A stretch of 64,000 bases of DNA. Source: Bretschneidera sinensis. Taxonomy: Eukaryota > Streptophyta > Magnoliopsida > Brassicales > Akaniaceae. The DNA lies in contig CM043702.1 of NCBI GenBank assembly GCA_023935145.1, forward strand, positions 80,616,320 through 80,680,319. Direction: 5' to 3'. Positions within the stretch are counted from its first letter, which is position 1. The number at the start of each line of letters is the position of its first letter. The position numbers and the translations under genes were made by a program. Below the pieces are notes generated by a model that made no database searches, had not been told where the DNA came from, and saw only the letters and a list, made by a program, of their open reading frames with translations. This document shows positions 23,226 through 34,988 of the stretch, in pieces.

Positions 23226-24042
23226 GGTCCAAATCAATATCCCATTTTTGGATGCCATCCAGCAAGTACCATCGTATGCCAATTTCTTAAAGGACTTGAT
23301 CACTGTCAAGAGGAGGATGAATGTCCCGAAGAAGGTGTTTTCGATCGAGCAGGTTAGCTCAATCCTTCAGTGCAAGCTACCCATCAAGTATAAGGACCCA
23401 GGGTGTCCTACCATCTCTTGCATGATAGGAGGCAGCCGTATTGAAAAGGGCTCTTTTGGATCTAAAAGCGAGTGTGAATCTTCTGCTCTACTCAATCTAT
23501 TTGTAGTTGGTGTTAGGAGAATTGAAGCCCACATCCATGAAGCTTCAATTGGCTGAAAAGTCAGTGAAGATACCATGAGGAATAATTGAGGACGTTTTGA
23601 TAAAGGTGGATAAGTTTTATTTCCCAGTGGATTTTATTGTGCTTGACAAAGAGCTAGTTCAGAATGTGGGGATTCAGATACTGGTGATTTTAGGGCGACC
23701 ATTCTTAGCCACAGCTAGTGCCCTAATAAATTGTAGGACAGGGGTGATGAAGATTTCCTTTGGAAATATGACAGTGGAGCTGAATATCTTTGATATCAGT
23801 AAACAACCACTGGAATATGATGAAATGAGAAATGTATGCTTGATAGAGGAGATTATTGAGCAGACTATGGATGAATCAAGCATTGAGGACCCCCTGGAGG
23901 CATGCTTTGCTCAGTTTAGAGAAGATTTGGATTTGAATAAGTTATATGAGCAAGCGAATGACATTTTGGAGTCTGCTCCTCGGGAGAGCAGTGAGACGAA
24001 GGAGACTGCAGCACCTGAGCCCCCCCAAGAAGGAACTTAAGC
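23226..24042 (+). pseudogene. Athila-like protease region, active site lost
   Basis: Gag-protease linker (IPFLDAIQQVPSYANFLKDL and ITVKRRMNVPKK) leads into KYKDPGCPTISCMIGG. The family's catalytic 'DLGAS' triad should follow, but here the sequence reads SKSECESSALLN, so the Asp is gone. After a frameshift the C-terminal half is well kept at 23597-24040: KVDKFYFPVDFIVLD and ILGRPFLATASALI. The protein could not cleave. Confidence 0.83.
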
Positions 24043-24477
24043 CTTTACCAGACAATCTTAAGTATAAGTTCTTAGGTCCAGCAAATTCTTTGCTTGTGAT
24101 TATAGCTTTAGATTTGGTTAATGCTCAAGAGGAGAAATTATTGGACGGTTTAAGAGAGCACAAGGAAGCTATCAGCTGGACTATTGAGGATATCAAGGGG
24201 ATCAGCCCCTTCGGTGGTGATGCACAAGATACATTTGGAGGAGAATGCCAAGCCATCGAGGAAGCAACAAAGAAGGCTCAACCCAGCTATGCAAGAGGTT
24301 GTGAGGACTAAAGTGATAAAGTTGTTGGATGCAGGGATCATTTATCCAATCTCTTATAGCAAGTGGGTGAGCTCGATTCATGTCATACCCAAGCGGGCTG
24401 GATTGACGGTAGTGAAGAATAAGGATGATGAGTTAGTGCCAACTCATGTTCAGTCAGTATGGAGAGTCTGACTGAAG
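24043..24477 (+). pseudogene. Athila-like reverse transcriptase, N-terminal stub
   Basis: The pre-RT helix (ELKPLPDNLKYKFLG) and RT finger region (HKIHLEENAKPSRKQQRRLN, KLLDAGIIYPISYSKWVS) are readable in two frames. The frame reaches HVQSVWRV and then a stop; the rest of RT, RNase H and integrase are deleted. From 24478 the sequence is the element's 3' non-coding region. Confidence 0.85.
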
Positions 24478-25847
24478 ACGTAAAACTTAGTGCTCATGGG
24501 AGGCATCCCACAGCATATCATTTATGTTTTTATTATTTTACATATTTCTTGTTACAGTTTATTTCTAGTATTTTTTGTTTTTCAGTCGTTATTTTTCAGG
24601 GACAACGCGTACTTTAGTTCAAGTTTAGGGGTATGCTATGAGCTATGCCAGTCCAGCTAGTTCTCCATCTCCCAAGTCAGCTATTTTCATATTATTCACA
24701 CATTGGGGACAATGTGTAATTTAAGTTCGGGGGTATGGGAGACACATTCACACACACTTTGTCCCAGTTTTTTTATATATTATTGAAAAGATAAATGCGT
24801 GTTCATGATTGTTTTGAAATTTTGGTTGATCTGAACGAATGCTGTGATGTGATGTCATTGGTGAGCTTAAAATCTTGAAGACATTATTTAATGATAGAGT
24901 TTTAAAATTTTGTTACTTACTTTAGGCATTTGAGAATTCACATGTTTGATATAATCTGACATGAGCACTAGCACAAAATAGTGTGAGGTATGACATGTGA
25001 TTTTAATGTGTATGTTTCCATGACTTAACTGAAACTGTATGACTTGTTGGATAAACACTTTGGCATAGAAAATTATAAATAAAAAAAAATTTGCACAAAA
25101 GAGAAAAATGCTCATGATGATCATTCATAAACTTTCCACTAAGTAACTGGACCTCTTGCCTCAGTAAGCAGTGAGTGTTCACGTCAAAATGTGGGAATTT
25201 TATTCGTAATGATCATTGAGAAACTTTCCACTGAGTAACTGGACCTCTTGCCTCAGTAAGCAGTGAGTGTTCACATCAAAAGGTGGGAATTTTGCTTGGT
25301 AGCATTAAGGCCAGTTTAGTTTGGTAGCCTTTTTGACTCGAGTTAGTAAGTCTTTAGGGGTGTCTTTACACCTAATGCCCTAAAACCATATGGTTTGGGA
25401 GTCATTGACTCAATACTCGCTACATGGGTCAATTAGAAAGGTTAAAGGAACTAAACATAGCAGAGCCTTATAATAAAAGAGAGAAGAAAATAAAACTATG
25501 CCATCGTTGTTCATTCTGATGAGAAATTCTGTGAATCTTGAGACATGGAGACATTGCACATTGAAGTTATTTGGAAGCCTCGTCTTTATATGCTAATTAC
25601 TTACACTGAGTCAGACTTGTGATGCCTTAGCTTGCCTTTTGTAAGTAATTAGATTTTAAAATTCCTATTCATTGCGAAGATGGGTTTATATTTTAAGCTT
25701 GCTCATGAATTAATAACATGGTTTTGTGTGCTACTTAAATTTTTGGACACCATGAATGATGGATTTATCTTTGTATTCTTTGTTTTTTATTTCCTTTTTT
25801 TATTTTGTTTTGATAAGGGAGTAGCAAAATGTAAGTTTGGGGGTATT
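24478..25847 (+). other. 3' non-coding region of Athila-like element with 92-bp tandem repeat
   Basis: No coding sequence. Two copies of a 92-bp unit start at 25119 and 25211 (sharing CTGGACCTCTTGCCTCAGTA). It ends with the purine-rich tract GTAAGTTTGGGGGTATT directly before the 3' LTR. A similar GGGGGTATGGGAG tract near 24730 may be a second polypurine tract. Confidence 0.8.
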
Positions 25848-27101
25848 TGATGAGTGCCAAATATTGCATATTTTGGCCCCTTAATTTACATTTGTTAACT
25901 TAGGAATTTGTTACTTTGAGTTGTTTTTTTCGTTGTTTTACAGGTTTACAAGCACTTGGAAAGCAGTTTCACTAAATTGCCAGAATTGCCCGTACAGATC
26001 AGTCATTTTTGGGGATTAAATTGTATTGATTCAAGAAGAACCAGGAGATGAGCCTATATGCTTGGAAAGATCCGGATGTCTATTTTATAGGGAATTTATG
26101 GCTCATAAATATGATTTTTCTAGAGAAAGTTATGACAGTTTTAGTAGACAAAGGTTAGGCTGTGCGGGATTTCAATGTGGGTAGAAGTTTTGAAGGGCAT
26201 GTGAAGGCTTAAATCCCACATCCCACATCGGTTGGAAACACATTCTATATCCACACATCCCACATCGGATTGGAAACACATTGCACTCATGGAGTTCCCC
26301 TATAAAAGTCCTATTTCACTTCATCAAAAAGGTGTGCAATCTGGAGGATTTCTATGTGCAATCTGGAAGGCTTTGCTACCAAAGGGGGAAAGTGCTGCAC
26401 AGTAGCTGCGAGTGGAATTTCTCTATCTGTGTATAGTCAGTTTTAATTTTTTTTTTTTGAGTTTAAAGTTTTATGTTTAGCACTTTAATTGTGAAATTTA
26501 GTTTCATAATCTTGAGAAGCTAAAACCTTCATCTAAGGTTGAAGATGAAGCCTCGCCATTGTTTGACATAATATTTTCAGATATGTTTGTACAATTATGA
26601 TATTTTTAGTATTAATGTTCTGTTTCAATTATTTGAGTAAATTCTTATGATTGATTGTGTTTAAATTGTTCAAATTTGATATTCCTTGTGTTTTATATGC
26701 CGGATACGATAGATCATCCAAAGCAAATTGGATATCCATTGTGATTTTAAAGGGATACATTGAATGATTTGGTTGAATTAGGGTATTCGCTGTGATTTGT
26801 ATAATGGTGGATTCATGGAATTATTTGATAGATTACTTTTATACAGAACATGAAAATATATGCTTTAATTTGGTGGGGTGGATTCAGAAACCTTAGTATT
26901 TTTATCATTTCTTTCAACTCAATTTAGTTTAGTTTATATTCTTTGCAAAATACAATTCAAAATTTAGAACTAAGTTAAAATAGGTTTAGTTTAGATAAAA
27001 TATATTTTCACGACGCAATTCCTTGTGGATTCGACCTCGCACTTGCACACACTATATTGCAAACGACTTGTGCTCTTGCGAGTAATTTAAAACTCACAAC
27101 A
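25848..27101 (+). repeat. 3' LTR of Athila-like element
   Basis: Starts TGATGAGTGCC, ends CTCACAACA, collinear with 20515-21780 and followed by the TAAAT duplication. Confidence 0.95.
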
Positions 27102-27106
27102 TAAAT

Positions 27107-27847
27107 CCTGAATTAGGATTTCTTTCTAAAGTTGCTCTCTCTTTTGGGAATAATCAGAACTCAATATCTAGGGGAAATTTGTGTGTAGATTTTTTGCTAC
27201 TAAATTTTTGCACACTAATAAACTATTTATAGTGTTAAAGTTAGGTGCAACTAACTATTAATTATAAACTAAACCCATGCAGTTATTTCTTAATTATAAA
27301 TTGCCCCTGGTGTGACCCCTTAGGTTCAAACTAATCTGATTGTAAGCCATAACTTTTATTTAACTACAATTGAAACTCTTTGCAATTAATTAGAACTTTT
27401 TCTAATTTATTTTGAATCAAAACCCGTTTTGATTCTCTTTTTTGCAAGAATTAATTAGTTTTCTATTAAATTAATACTTAGGGCTTCTACAATTAGGATT
27501 GACACCTAGAAGCATATCATGACTCACTAAACAGTGTGAATTTAGTTGTGAAACATTGAACCTTTTTGTTATCTGTTACTGTGCAATTCAATCCTCCTAT
27601 CATGCAATGTCTTGATTAAGCTAATTTGGGTATGTAATTACTGTCAAACTCTTAGCATTAATTTCATTTGTCTAGATATCAAGAATATGATTCTAATGAT
27701 GAAATTAGAAACTCCTTTTAATTATTATCATGCTTTGGCCAAGGAACTTCCTGAATTATATCTTAGTAGATAACATATGACATTCTCCTCTTTAACGTAG
27801 AAGTGATAGATCCATTATTGTACACTCATATACCTCCATATGAAACC
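27107..27847. other. AT-rich stretch between two elements
   Basis: No ORF or recognised element. By the target duplication it was contiguous with 20514 before the Athila-like insertion. Confidence 0.4.
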
Positions 27848-29043
27848 TGTAGACTGAGATACAAACCCAAAAGGGGGGTGAATTGGGTTTTTAAAAACTT
27901 TTGTAATTAACACACAAGTTTTTAACAATTTACTCAAGTAAAGCACACTATAAATAAAATTCTTGAAATTAAAGGAATAAAGGAAGAGAATATGCAAACT
28001 CTATTTATAGTGGTTTGACAATATCAGAATCACTCTGATCCTATGTCCACTCTCTTCAAGGAACCTCTTTGAACCAATCCAGTAATTATAGTCGAGTAAT
28101 TTCTCAGGTGTTGCCCAAACCTTACAATGATCTGAATTAAATGTGGAAGAAGGACAAGAGAGATTTGAATTTAATGCTCTTACAAGGGAGAATATATCTC
28201 TCTTAGAGGTACAAAGCTTTTAAATGACTCATGAAAAATTTTGAAAGCTTTTATTGATAGAAAATGAGAAGATGAAGACTTAATATTCTTTTCTATATAT
28301 TATCTTTCATTTATGATGGGTTTTTATAGATAAGAAACCTACTAGTCGTTACTCTCAAAGAAAATCCCGTTTGGGAGTAGTTTGGTGCATTAAATGCACT
28401 GTACTGACCTTTTGAACTGAATATTACTGTTATTTTTGAATGTATAGTCGACTGGATGGATTGTCTAGTCGATTGGATGGTTATTTGAAATTCAAATTTA
28501 ATTTAGGGCACTTATTCAGTTGACTGGCTAAATGAAGGAAACTTTATGTTCTTCATTCAGTTGACTGAATGATTTGATTCAGTCGACTGAATCTTATTCA
28601 GTCGACCAAACCATATCATTCAGTTGACTGAAATATATTCAGTCGACTACATTAAATCATTCAGTCTATTGAACTATCTTCAATCGACTAAATGAAACCA
28701 TTCAGTTAACTGGATATCCTAGAACAGAGTTTTCTATTTTCAAAATAGTTTTCCAGTCAGAATGAGATTTTTGATAAAACATTTTTTTTGTTAAAACAAA
28801 AATGAACCATATTAAAAAGTTGTGTACTTATAGGTAGAGAGTTACAGGTCTTATATACCTTAGAGCCTAAACTAGGTATTTGATATTCTTTTGAGTGTTT
28901 CTCAAGTACGATCTCTTCTTCTTTATGGTTGAATTACGTCTTGTTCTTGAGTTGGATGCTTTTACAACTTAAACACTTAGATAAAACTATTGGTAAAATT
29001 TAAATAGTGTTTTGTCATAATTAAAATCAAATAAGGGTCAACA
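27848..29043 (-). repeat. 3' LTR of SIRE-like element (left copy, complete)
   Basis: In plus orientation it runs TGTAGACTGAG to GGGTCAACA. The first 580 bases match 36939-37430, allowing for indels. The rest, the U3 side, carries a cluster of CAGTCGACTG-like palindromes (28445-28715). Confidence 0.9.
28445..28715. repeat. Cluster of CAGTCGACTG-like palindromes in U3
   Basis: About ten exact or near copies of the 10-bp palindrome CAGTCGACTG, mostly extended to ATTCAGTCGACTGAAT, at irregular spacing. A second, smaller cluster is in the interior at about 31517-31715. Confidence 0.9.
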
Positions 29044-29057
29044 ATCTCCCCTTTTTT
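29044..29057 (-). other. Polypurine tract of SIRE-like element
   Basis: ATCTCCCCTTTTTT on the plus strand, which is AAAAAAGGGGAGAT on the element strand, abuts the 3' LTR. Confidence 0.85.
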
Positions 29058-29873
29058 GATGATGACAAAACTATAATGAGAAAAACAGTTTTAAAATCTA
29101 AATGTTGGGTTTTTAAGAAAAAAATGGATAGAGTCTTCTCTGTTTTTAGGATAAAACCAACCTATAATAACTTTAAAAAAATCCCAACCAAGCTTTTTTC
29201 AGTAATTCTAGCAAGTTCTAAGTAAGAATGGAGTATGGAGCAGTGCTCCCCCTAATTCTATGCATACATATAAGGTTATAGGGTTATATTATGTATTATT
29301 TTTTAAGTAGGAATGGAGCAATGCTAGCAATGACTAGCAATGCTCCCCCTAAATCTATGCATACACATAGAGTTATAAACTGCCCTTTTTGTATATTTCT
29401 ACCTCTTTTTATCATCAACATAAAAGGGACGAGGAACCAAACCAAGATGGATATGGAATTCAAAACTATTGAAAATAAGTGCTGTAAGTGCTAGTGATCG
29501 TTATAGATAGAAAGATAAGAATATCCAACCCTATAGATAGATAGAGAATACTAAATTAAACATGTATACAAAGGATTAGCTCAAAATAGATACCGAAAGG
29601 CCTCCCGAGAATCAGAAGACTGATACATGAACTAAAGAAAACAAGAGTCATTCAATGTGCAAAAGAGGAGCGAGTTGGCCAAACACATCCATAGATAGAG
29701 AAACAACTAAGGTTCCCATGAACCTAGCAAAAATGTAAACGTAAGTTACAACTAATATGTTAACCAAGCATGAGTATAAGTCTGAAAGCGGTAAAATGCA
29801 TGAAAAAGGTAATGTGACTTACAAAGTTTCTCAAGTTTAGAGATAAATAACAGATAGCTAGACTAATAGTACT
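29058..29873 (-). other. Non-coding 3' region of SIRE-like element
   Basis: No gene seen between the extra ORF and the polypurine tract. A short duplicated block (ATGCTCCCCCTAA-type, near 29240 and 29340) is present. Confidence 0.6.
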
Positions 29874-31088
29874 CTATGAGTCAGCTTTGAAGGACGAGAG
29901 ACTATCATATACAGCACGAAGACCAATCCTTAAGTCAACAAGATCAGCATGTACTCCGGTCTTGAGCTCTTCAAGCTTGGTCTCAATGGCCTGTTGCATA
30001 CTGGTTATAGAGACCTGGAGGCCTGACAAAGATTCAAGGATTGCATCCTAATAGCTTCTTAAGTGCCCTGTGCTTCTTGGTCTCGGTGGAGTCCTCCTAG
30101 GAGCATTGGGTGTGGGTGCTTCTTCCTCAAGTGGTTCATTTCCAATCCGAATGTTCTTGCTAAGCTTAGAGAGGACCATGTGATCTCGAACCATGCACCC
30201 CATCTTCTTGAGAGAGGAAATGTCGATGACGTCCTATGAGTTAAGTTCCTATGCCTCAGACTCAGAAAGAGGTACTCCGAAGTGCTTTAAGAGCAAGGTT
30301 ATGATAATGCCATAAGGAAGGACACTTGTATCACTATTATGCCATAAAACCATATTATTAAGGATAAATGGGTAGAGAGTATAAGGGGTGCTTGTCGTAA
30401 GGCAGTAGATGAGGAGCATATCTTATTTGGAGGGATAGTTTCAACTGCCTAATTGAGGGTTTAGAGTCTAGTTGATGACTAGTTTTAGGATCCTAGATTC
30501 TAGAAGAAGGTCAGGAGAGGTGTTATAGGTTTGACTTTGGTAAATGTAATTCCTATCCCCTTTAACAGCCCTGCAAGTCTCTTGATAGTCAAAATCGTCA
30601 GGCCACCCATCTTCTATCCATCTGATCCCTCTAGTGGACAACTTTAGGATGTCATAAAGGAAAATAGGAGTGACAGTGATCTTGTGTCCCATTACAATGA
30701 TGGAAAACCTAGTTGATAAGGGTGAAAACTGTCATAAATTTCCATAAAATTAATGCATTAGCCTAGGATAAAACTTTTCTTGAAATGTGACTAGATCAGT
30801 CCAACCCTTGTTATCAAATATAGGTTTAAGATTGAAATTATTAAAGCTAAGGTTCAAAAAATCTAAGACTCTACTAGGTCTAATGGACTTAGTCCATATG
30901 GTAGTGACATAATCATCTCGAAAGTAAGAAGCGTTGAGGTGGTCCCTTGGAGGGTCGTCCCTTGGAGGTTCGCTTCCTTCTACTTCTTTAGATTTTTCTC
31001 TTTCTCTAGTGACAACCTTGAACTTACGAGAAGTTGGATTATCCAAACCCAAGTAGACCATCTTGTTCCATTTGGGTCGGCTAGCCAT
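29874..31088 (-). pseudogene. Extra ORF downstream of pol (plant-transposon-protein-like domain plus helical tail), stop-containing
   Basis: From ATG 31088 to TAG 29876-29874 is 1215 bp, exactly 405 codons, and one frame carries recognisable sequence throughout, interrupted only by about seven stops (for example 30752-30750, 30734-30732 and 30470-30468). The first third has DLVTFQEKFYPRLM followed by FYGNL. This recalls the 'YPELVREFYANL' block of the family Pfam calls putative plant transposon protein (PF20167-like; from memory, not searched). The middle has MGHKITVTPIFLYDILKLS; the C-terminus (APRRTPPRPRS, then LEELKTGVHADLVDLRIGLR) is a Pro-rich linker and a likely coiled coil. It sits in pol orientation, after RNase H, the place where SIRE elements carry an env-like ORF. 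Function unknown. Confidence 0.72.
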
Positions 31089-31805
31089 GGAGGAAAGACA
31101 AAAATAGAAAAAAGAAAAGTTAAGAGATACGAGTTTTGAGAAGTGAGAGGATTTTAGGACTCGAATCGAGGGTTAAAGGATGGGTATTTGAGTTATCATA
31201 ATGAGATAATGAAGTGGGAACATTGATTTCGTCAAAATATGGCAAAGGAAAGAGAGAGAGAGAGAGAGAGGCGTTTTTGTGTTTTTTAGGGATTTCAAAA
31301 AACGAAATTCAAAATGTGAAGATTTTAAAGAGAAATAATGGATTTTAAGGGATGGGTAATGATTTTGAGCAATAAAAGGGGTTTGGTGGAAAAATTAGTA
31401 GAGATTTTGAACTTTGAAGTGTTTTGAGCGTGTGAGGATTTTTAGAGAGAAGATTAGAAAGGGTTTTAATAGAGTTTTAAAAACTGGTGAAGAGTTTAAA
31501 ATCTGGAAAATCGTGTTTTCAGTCGACTAGAATAATGGCAGAGAGTTAGGTTTCAAAAAAGCTTGTGATGTAGTCGACTGAAGAAGTTCATGTAGTCGAT
31601 CAGATAACGTTATTCAATTGATTAGATGAACATCTTCAGTCAACTTAAAAAGTGGCAGAAAGTTCAATTGTAGAGGCAAAAGTATGTCAGTCGACTGAAT
31701 GATTGTATTCAGTTGACTATATCAGGATTTTCAAAGAAAAGTCTGAACTCCAGTTTGAAGAATTGCAAGTCTGACTTGTTCTATGCCATTTTTTAGTGAT
31801 AGAAA
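31089..31805 (-). other. Spacer between pol and extra ORF, with palindromes and a GA repeat
   Basis: It holds a (GA)n microsatellite at about 31250-31271 and several AGTCGACTGAA-type palindromes (31517-31715) like those in U3. No ORF that I believe. Confidence 0.65.
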
Positions 31806-34800
31806 TATTAAATTGGGGATTAATCTTCATTCACTCAATGGTATAAATACAAATGATGAATGTAAATCCAATCAAACACCCACATATTACTAAAAAAATC
31901 AATATCATTAACAGCCTAATTTTGAAAAAGCTATCTTCATTAAAAGGTTTTGTAAGAATGTAAGCAATTTGATCTTCAGAAGGAATGAATTCTAGCCTAG
32001 TATCACCCTTTTGAGCATGATCTCTTATAAAGTGATTTCTTATCTCAATATGTTTGGTTCTAGAATGTTGAATTGGGTTTTTTTGTCAAGTTGATAGCAC
32101 TAGTGTTGTCATAATGAATTGGAATATTTTGAAAACACATACCATAATCTTCTAGTTGTTGTTTCATCTATAAAACTTGTGCACAAAAACTACCGGCGGC
32201 TACATATTCCGTTTCAGCGGTTGATAGTGCAACTGAATTTTGTTTCTTTGAAAACCAAGAGGTTAACATAGCACCTAGAAATTGACATGTTTCACTAATA
32301 CTTTTTCTATCTAACTTACAACTTGAAAAATCAACATTTGAGTACCCAACAAGCTCAAAAGATGATTTTCTAGAATACTATAAGCCTAGATTTTGAGTAC
32401 CTTGAAAATATCTTAAAATTCTTTTCACAGCAACAATAAGAGATTCGTTATGATTAGCTTGGAATCTAGCACACATGCATACACTAAACATTATATCGGG
32501 TTTACTTAAAGTTAGATATAGTAAAGCTCCTATCATACTTTTATAAGTTTTAGTATCTACACACTTACCTTCCTCATCCAAGTCAAGTTTTGTAGAGGTG
32601 CTCATGGGAGTTCCAATAGATTTTGAGTTCTCCATCTCAAACCTCTTTAACAGGTCCTTGGTGTATTTGGATTGATTGATGAAGATATCTTCTTTCAATT
32701 ATTTGATTTGAAGTTCGAGGAAGTAGGTAAGCTCTCCCATCATACTCATCTCAAATTCATCTTGCATACACTTAGCAAAATCTTGACACATGGATTCATC
32801 AGAGGCACCAAATATAATATCATCAACATATATTTAGACTAGAAGTGTGTCATGTTTATTAGTTTTTGTATATATTTTTATTTTTATAAAACTATTTTCA
32901 AGTAAAAACTTAACCTCTCATACCATGCTCTTGGAGCTTGCTTCAACCCATAGAGAGCTTTAGAAAACTTATAAACATGGTTTGGAAGGTTAAGATCTTC
33001 AAAACCAAGAGGTTGTTCAACATAAACCTCTTCTTCTATAAAACCACTTAAAAAGGCACTTTTCACATCCATTTGAAATATTTTAAACTTATTAAAGCAT
33101 GCAAAGACTAGTAACATACGAATAACTTTTAATCTAGCTACAGGAGCATAGGTCTCATCAAAGTCTATTCCTTCTTTTTTATTGTAACCCTTAGCAACTA
33201 ATCTAGCCTTGTTCCTAGTTACAATTCAATTTTCATCCATTTTGTTTCTATAGACCCATTTAGTTCCCATGATAGTATGATTCTTTGGTTTAGGAACTGG
33301 AGCCCACACTTTATTTCTTTTAAATTAGTTTAACTCTTCTTGCATAACATTTACCCAATCAAAATCTTTTTCAGCTTCTATAAAAGTCTTAGGTTATATT
33401 TGTGATAAATAAGCTACACAATTGCGAATATTTCTCATAGAAGATCATATTCTTACCCCTTATGAAGGATCACCAATCTCTTGATCGATTGGATGATAAT
33501 TCGCATACCTCCAATCTTTGGGAAGTCCGTTTCATTGTTGACTCGTAGAAGGTTGATCATGATTGGGAACATCTGCCTCTTGATTTGTTTGAGGTTGACT
33601 TTCTTTAAGGTCAACAATGGGAGTAGATGTATCCACTCTTGGAATAAATTATGCATTATCATCAAGAGATACTATTCTACTACTAATTGGGTTAGACTCA
33701 TAAAAAACATGTACGGATTCTTCAACCACTAGAGTTCTTTTGTTAAAGACTCTATAAGCTTTACTAGAGGTTTAATATCCTAAGAATATCCTTTCATCGG
33801 TCTTAGAGTCAAATTTACTTAAATTAGTTTTATTGTTATTTAAGATGAAGCACTTGCAACTAAAAGCACGAAAATAAGAGATATTAAGCTTTCTACCTTT
33901 CTATAGTTCATATGGAGTTTTATCAAGAATAGGTATAATTAATACTATATTTAAAACATAGCAAGAATTATTTATGGCTTCCATCCAAAAATATTTTGGT
34001 AAACTATTTTCACAAAGCATGGTTCAAGCAAATTCTTCTAGAACTCTATTTTTCCTCCCAACAACACCATTTTGTTAAGGAGTTCTAGGGCTGAAAAATT
34101 GTGATCAATTCCATTTTCATCACAAAATTTTGAAAATTTTTGGTTTGCAAATTCTTTTCCATGATCACTTCTAATACTTGAGATATAAATTCCTTTTTCA
34201 TTGTGAACCTTCTTGCAAAAGTTCACATAACCTTTATAGGCTTCATCTTTATAAGCAATAAAAATAACAAAGGTATATCTTGAATAATTATCAACAATAA
34301 CAAGAGCATATTGATGGCCACTTAGACTAATGGTGTTTATCGGACCAAACAAGTCCATATGTAAAAGTTCTAATGGTCTAGAGGTTGAAATTACCTTTTT
34401 AGATTTAAAAGATACCCTTGTTTGTTTTCCCATTTGACAATCATCACAAACTTTGTCTTTTTGAAATCTGATTTTGGGAAGTCCAATAATTAAATATTTT
34501 TCCGAAAGAATTTTGAGTAAATCCATGTTCACATGGCCAAGCCTTCTATGCCATAGCCATAGGATTTTACTAAAAGCAGGAAAACATTTTTCACTTTCCG
34601 AATGTAAAGATTTTAAATCAACTAGATAGATATCATCATGTCTATAGCCAACAAACTTAATCTTGTTACTCTTGATGTCTATTACTAGACAATGAGAGGA
34701 TTCAAATACGACTTTGTTGCTTTTGTCACATAATTGACTAATACTAAGTAAATTTGGCCTAAGGCCTTGTACATATAAAACATAGTCAATGGTTGAAGAA

Positions 34801-34988
34801 TCTTTAGCCACTTTTCCATGCTCAATAATCTTTATCTTGGTGTTATCTCCAATGGTGATGTGTCCATCATCTCTTAAAGTTAGCTCCTTGAACATACTTT
34901 GATCTCCGGTTATGTGCTTTGACCATCCACTATCAAGGTACCAACAGTTACTTTTTCTTTGGTGTGGAGACATATCTACATTACACAT
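31806..34988 (-). pseudogene. SIRE-like pol: protease, integrase, reverse transcriptase, RNase H (broken)
   Basis: The longest piece, 34988-34038 (316 codons), has the protease site CWYLDSGWSKHITGD at about residue 19, GAG-pre-integrase LWHRRLGHVNMDLLK near 145, the Zn half-site CDDCQMGKQTRVSF, and integrase HMDLFGP and RSDHGKEF (first two catalytic Asp). A frameshift follows just before the catalytic Glu. RT appears at 33117-32884 (FQMDVKSAFLSGFIEEEVYV, ALYGLKQAPRAWYERL) and IYVDDIIFGASDE near 32840. RNase H follows at 32698-31850 (KPDIMFSVCMCARFQ, AETEYVAAGSF, ALSTAE). YVDD is intact but a TAG lies two codons before it. Many other frameshifts; dead. Confidence 0.9.

Larger units (their letters stand above)
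20515..27101 (+). mobile_element. Athila-like Ty3/gypsy retrotransposon, internally deleted
   Basis: LTRs of 1266 and 1254 bp (TGATGAGTGCC to ACAACA) are flanked by a perfect TAAAT target duplication (20510-20514 and 27102-27106). The primer site at 21787 is complementary to tRNA-Asp, as in Athila-group elements. The interior of 4067 bp holds a broken gag, a broken protease and only the N-terminal part of RT. RT catalytic core, RNase H and integrase are absent, so it is a deletion derivative that could only have moved in trans. Confidence 0.93.
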
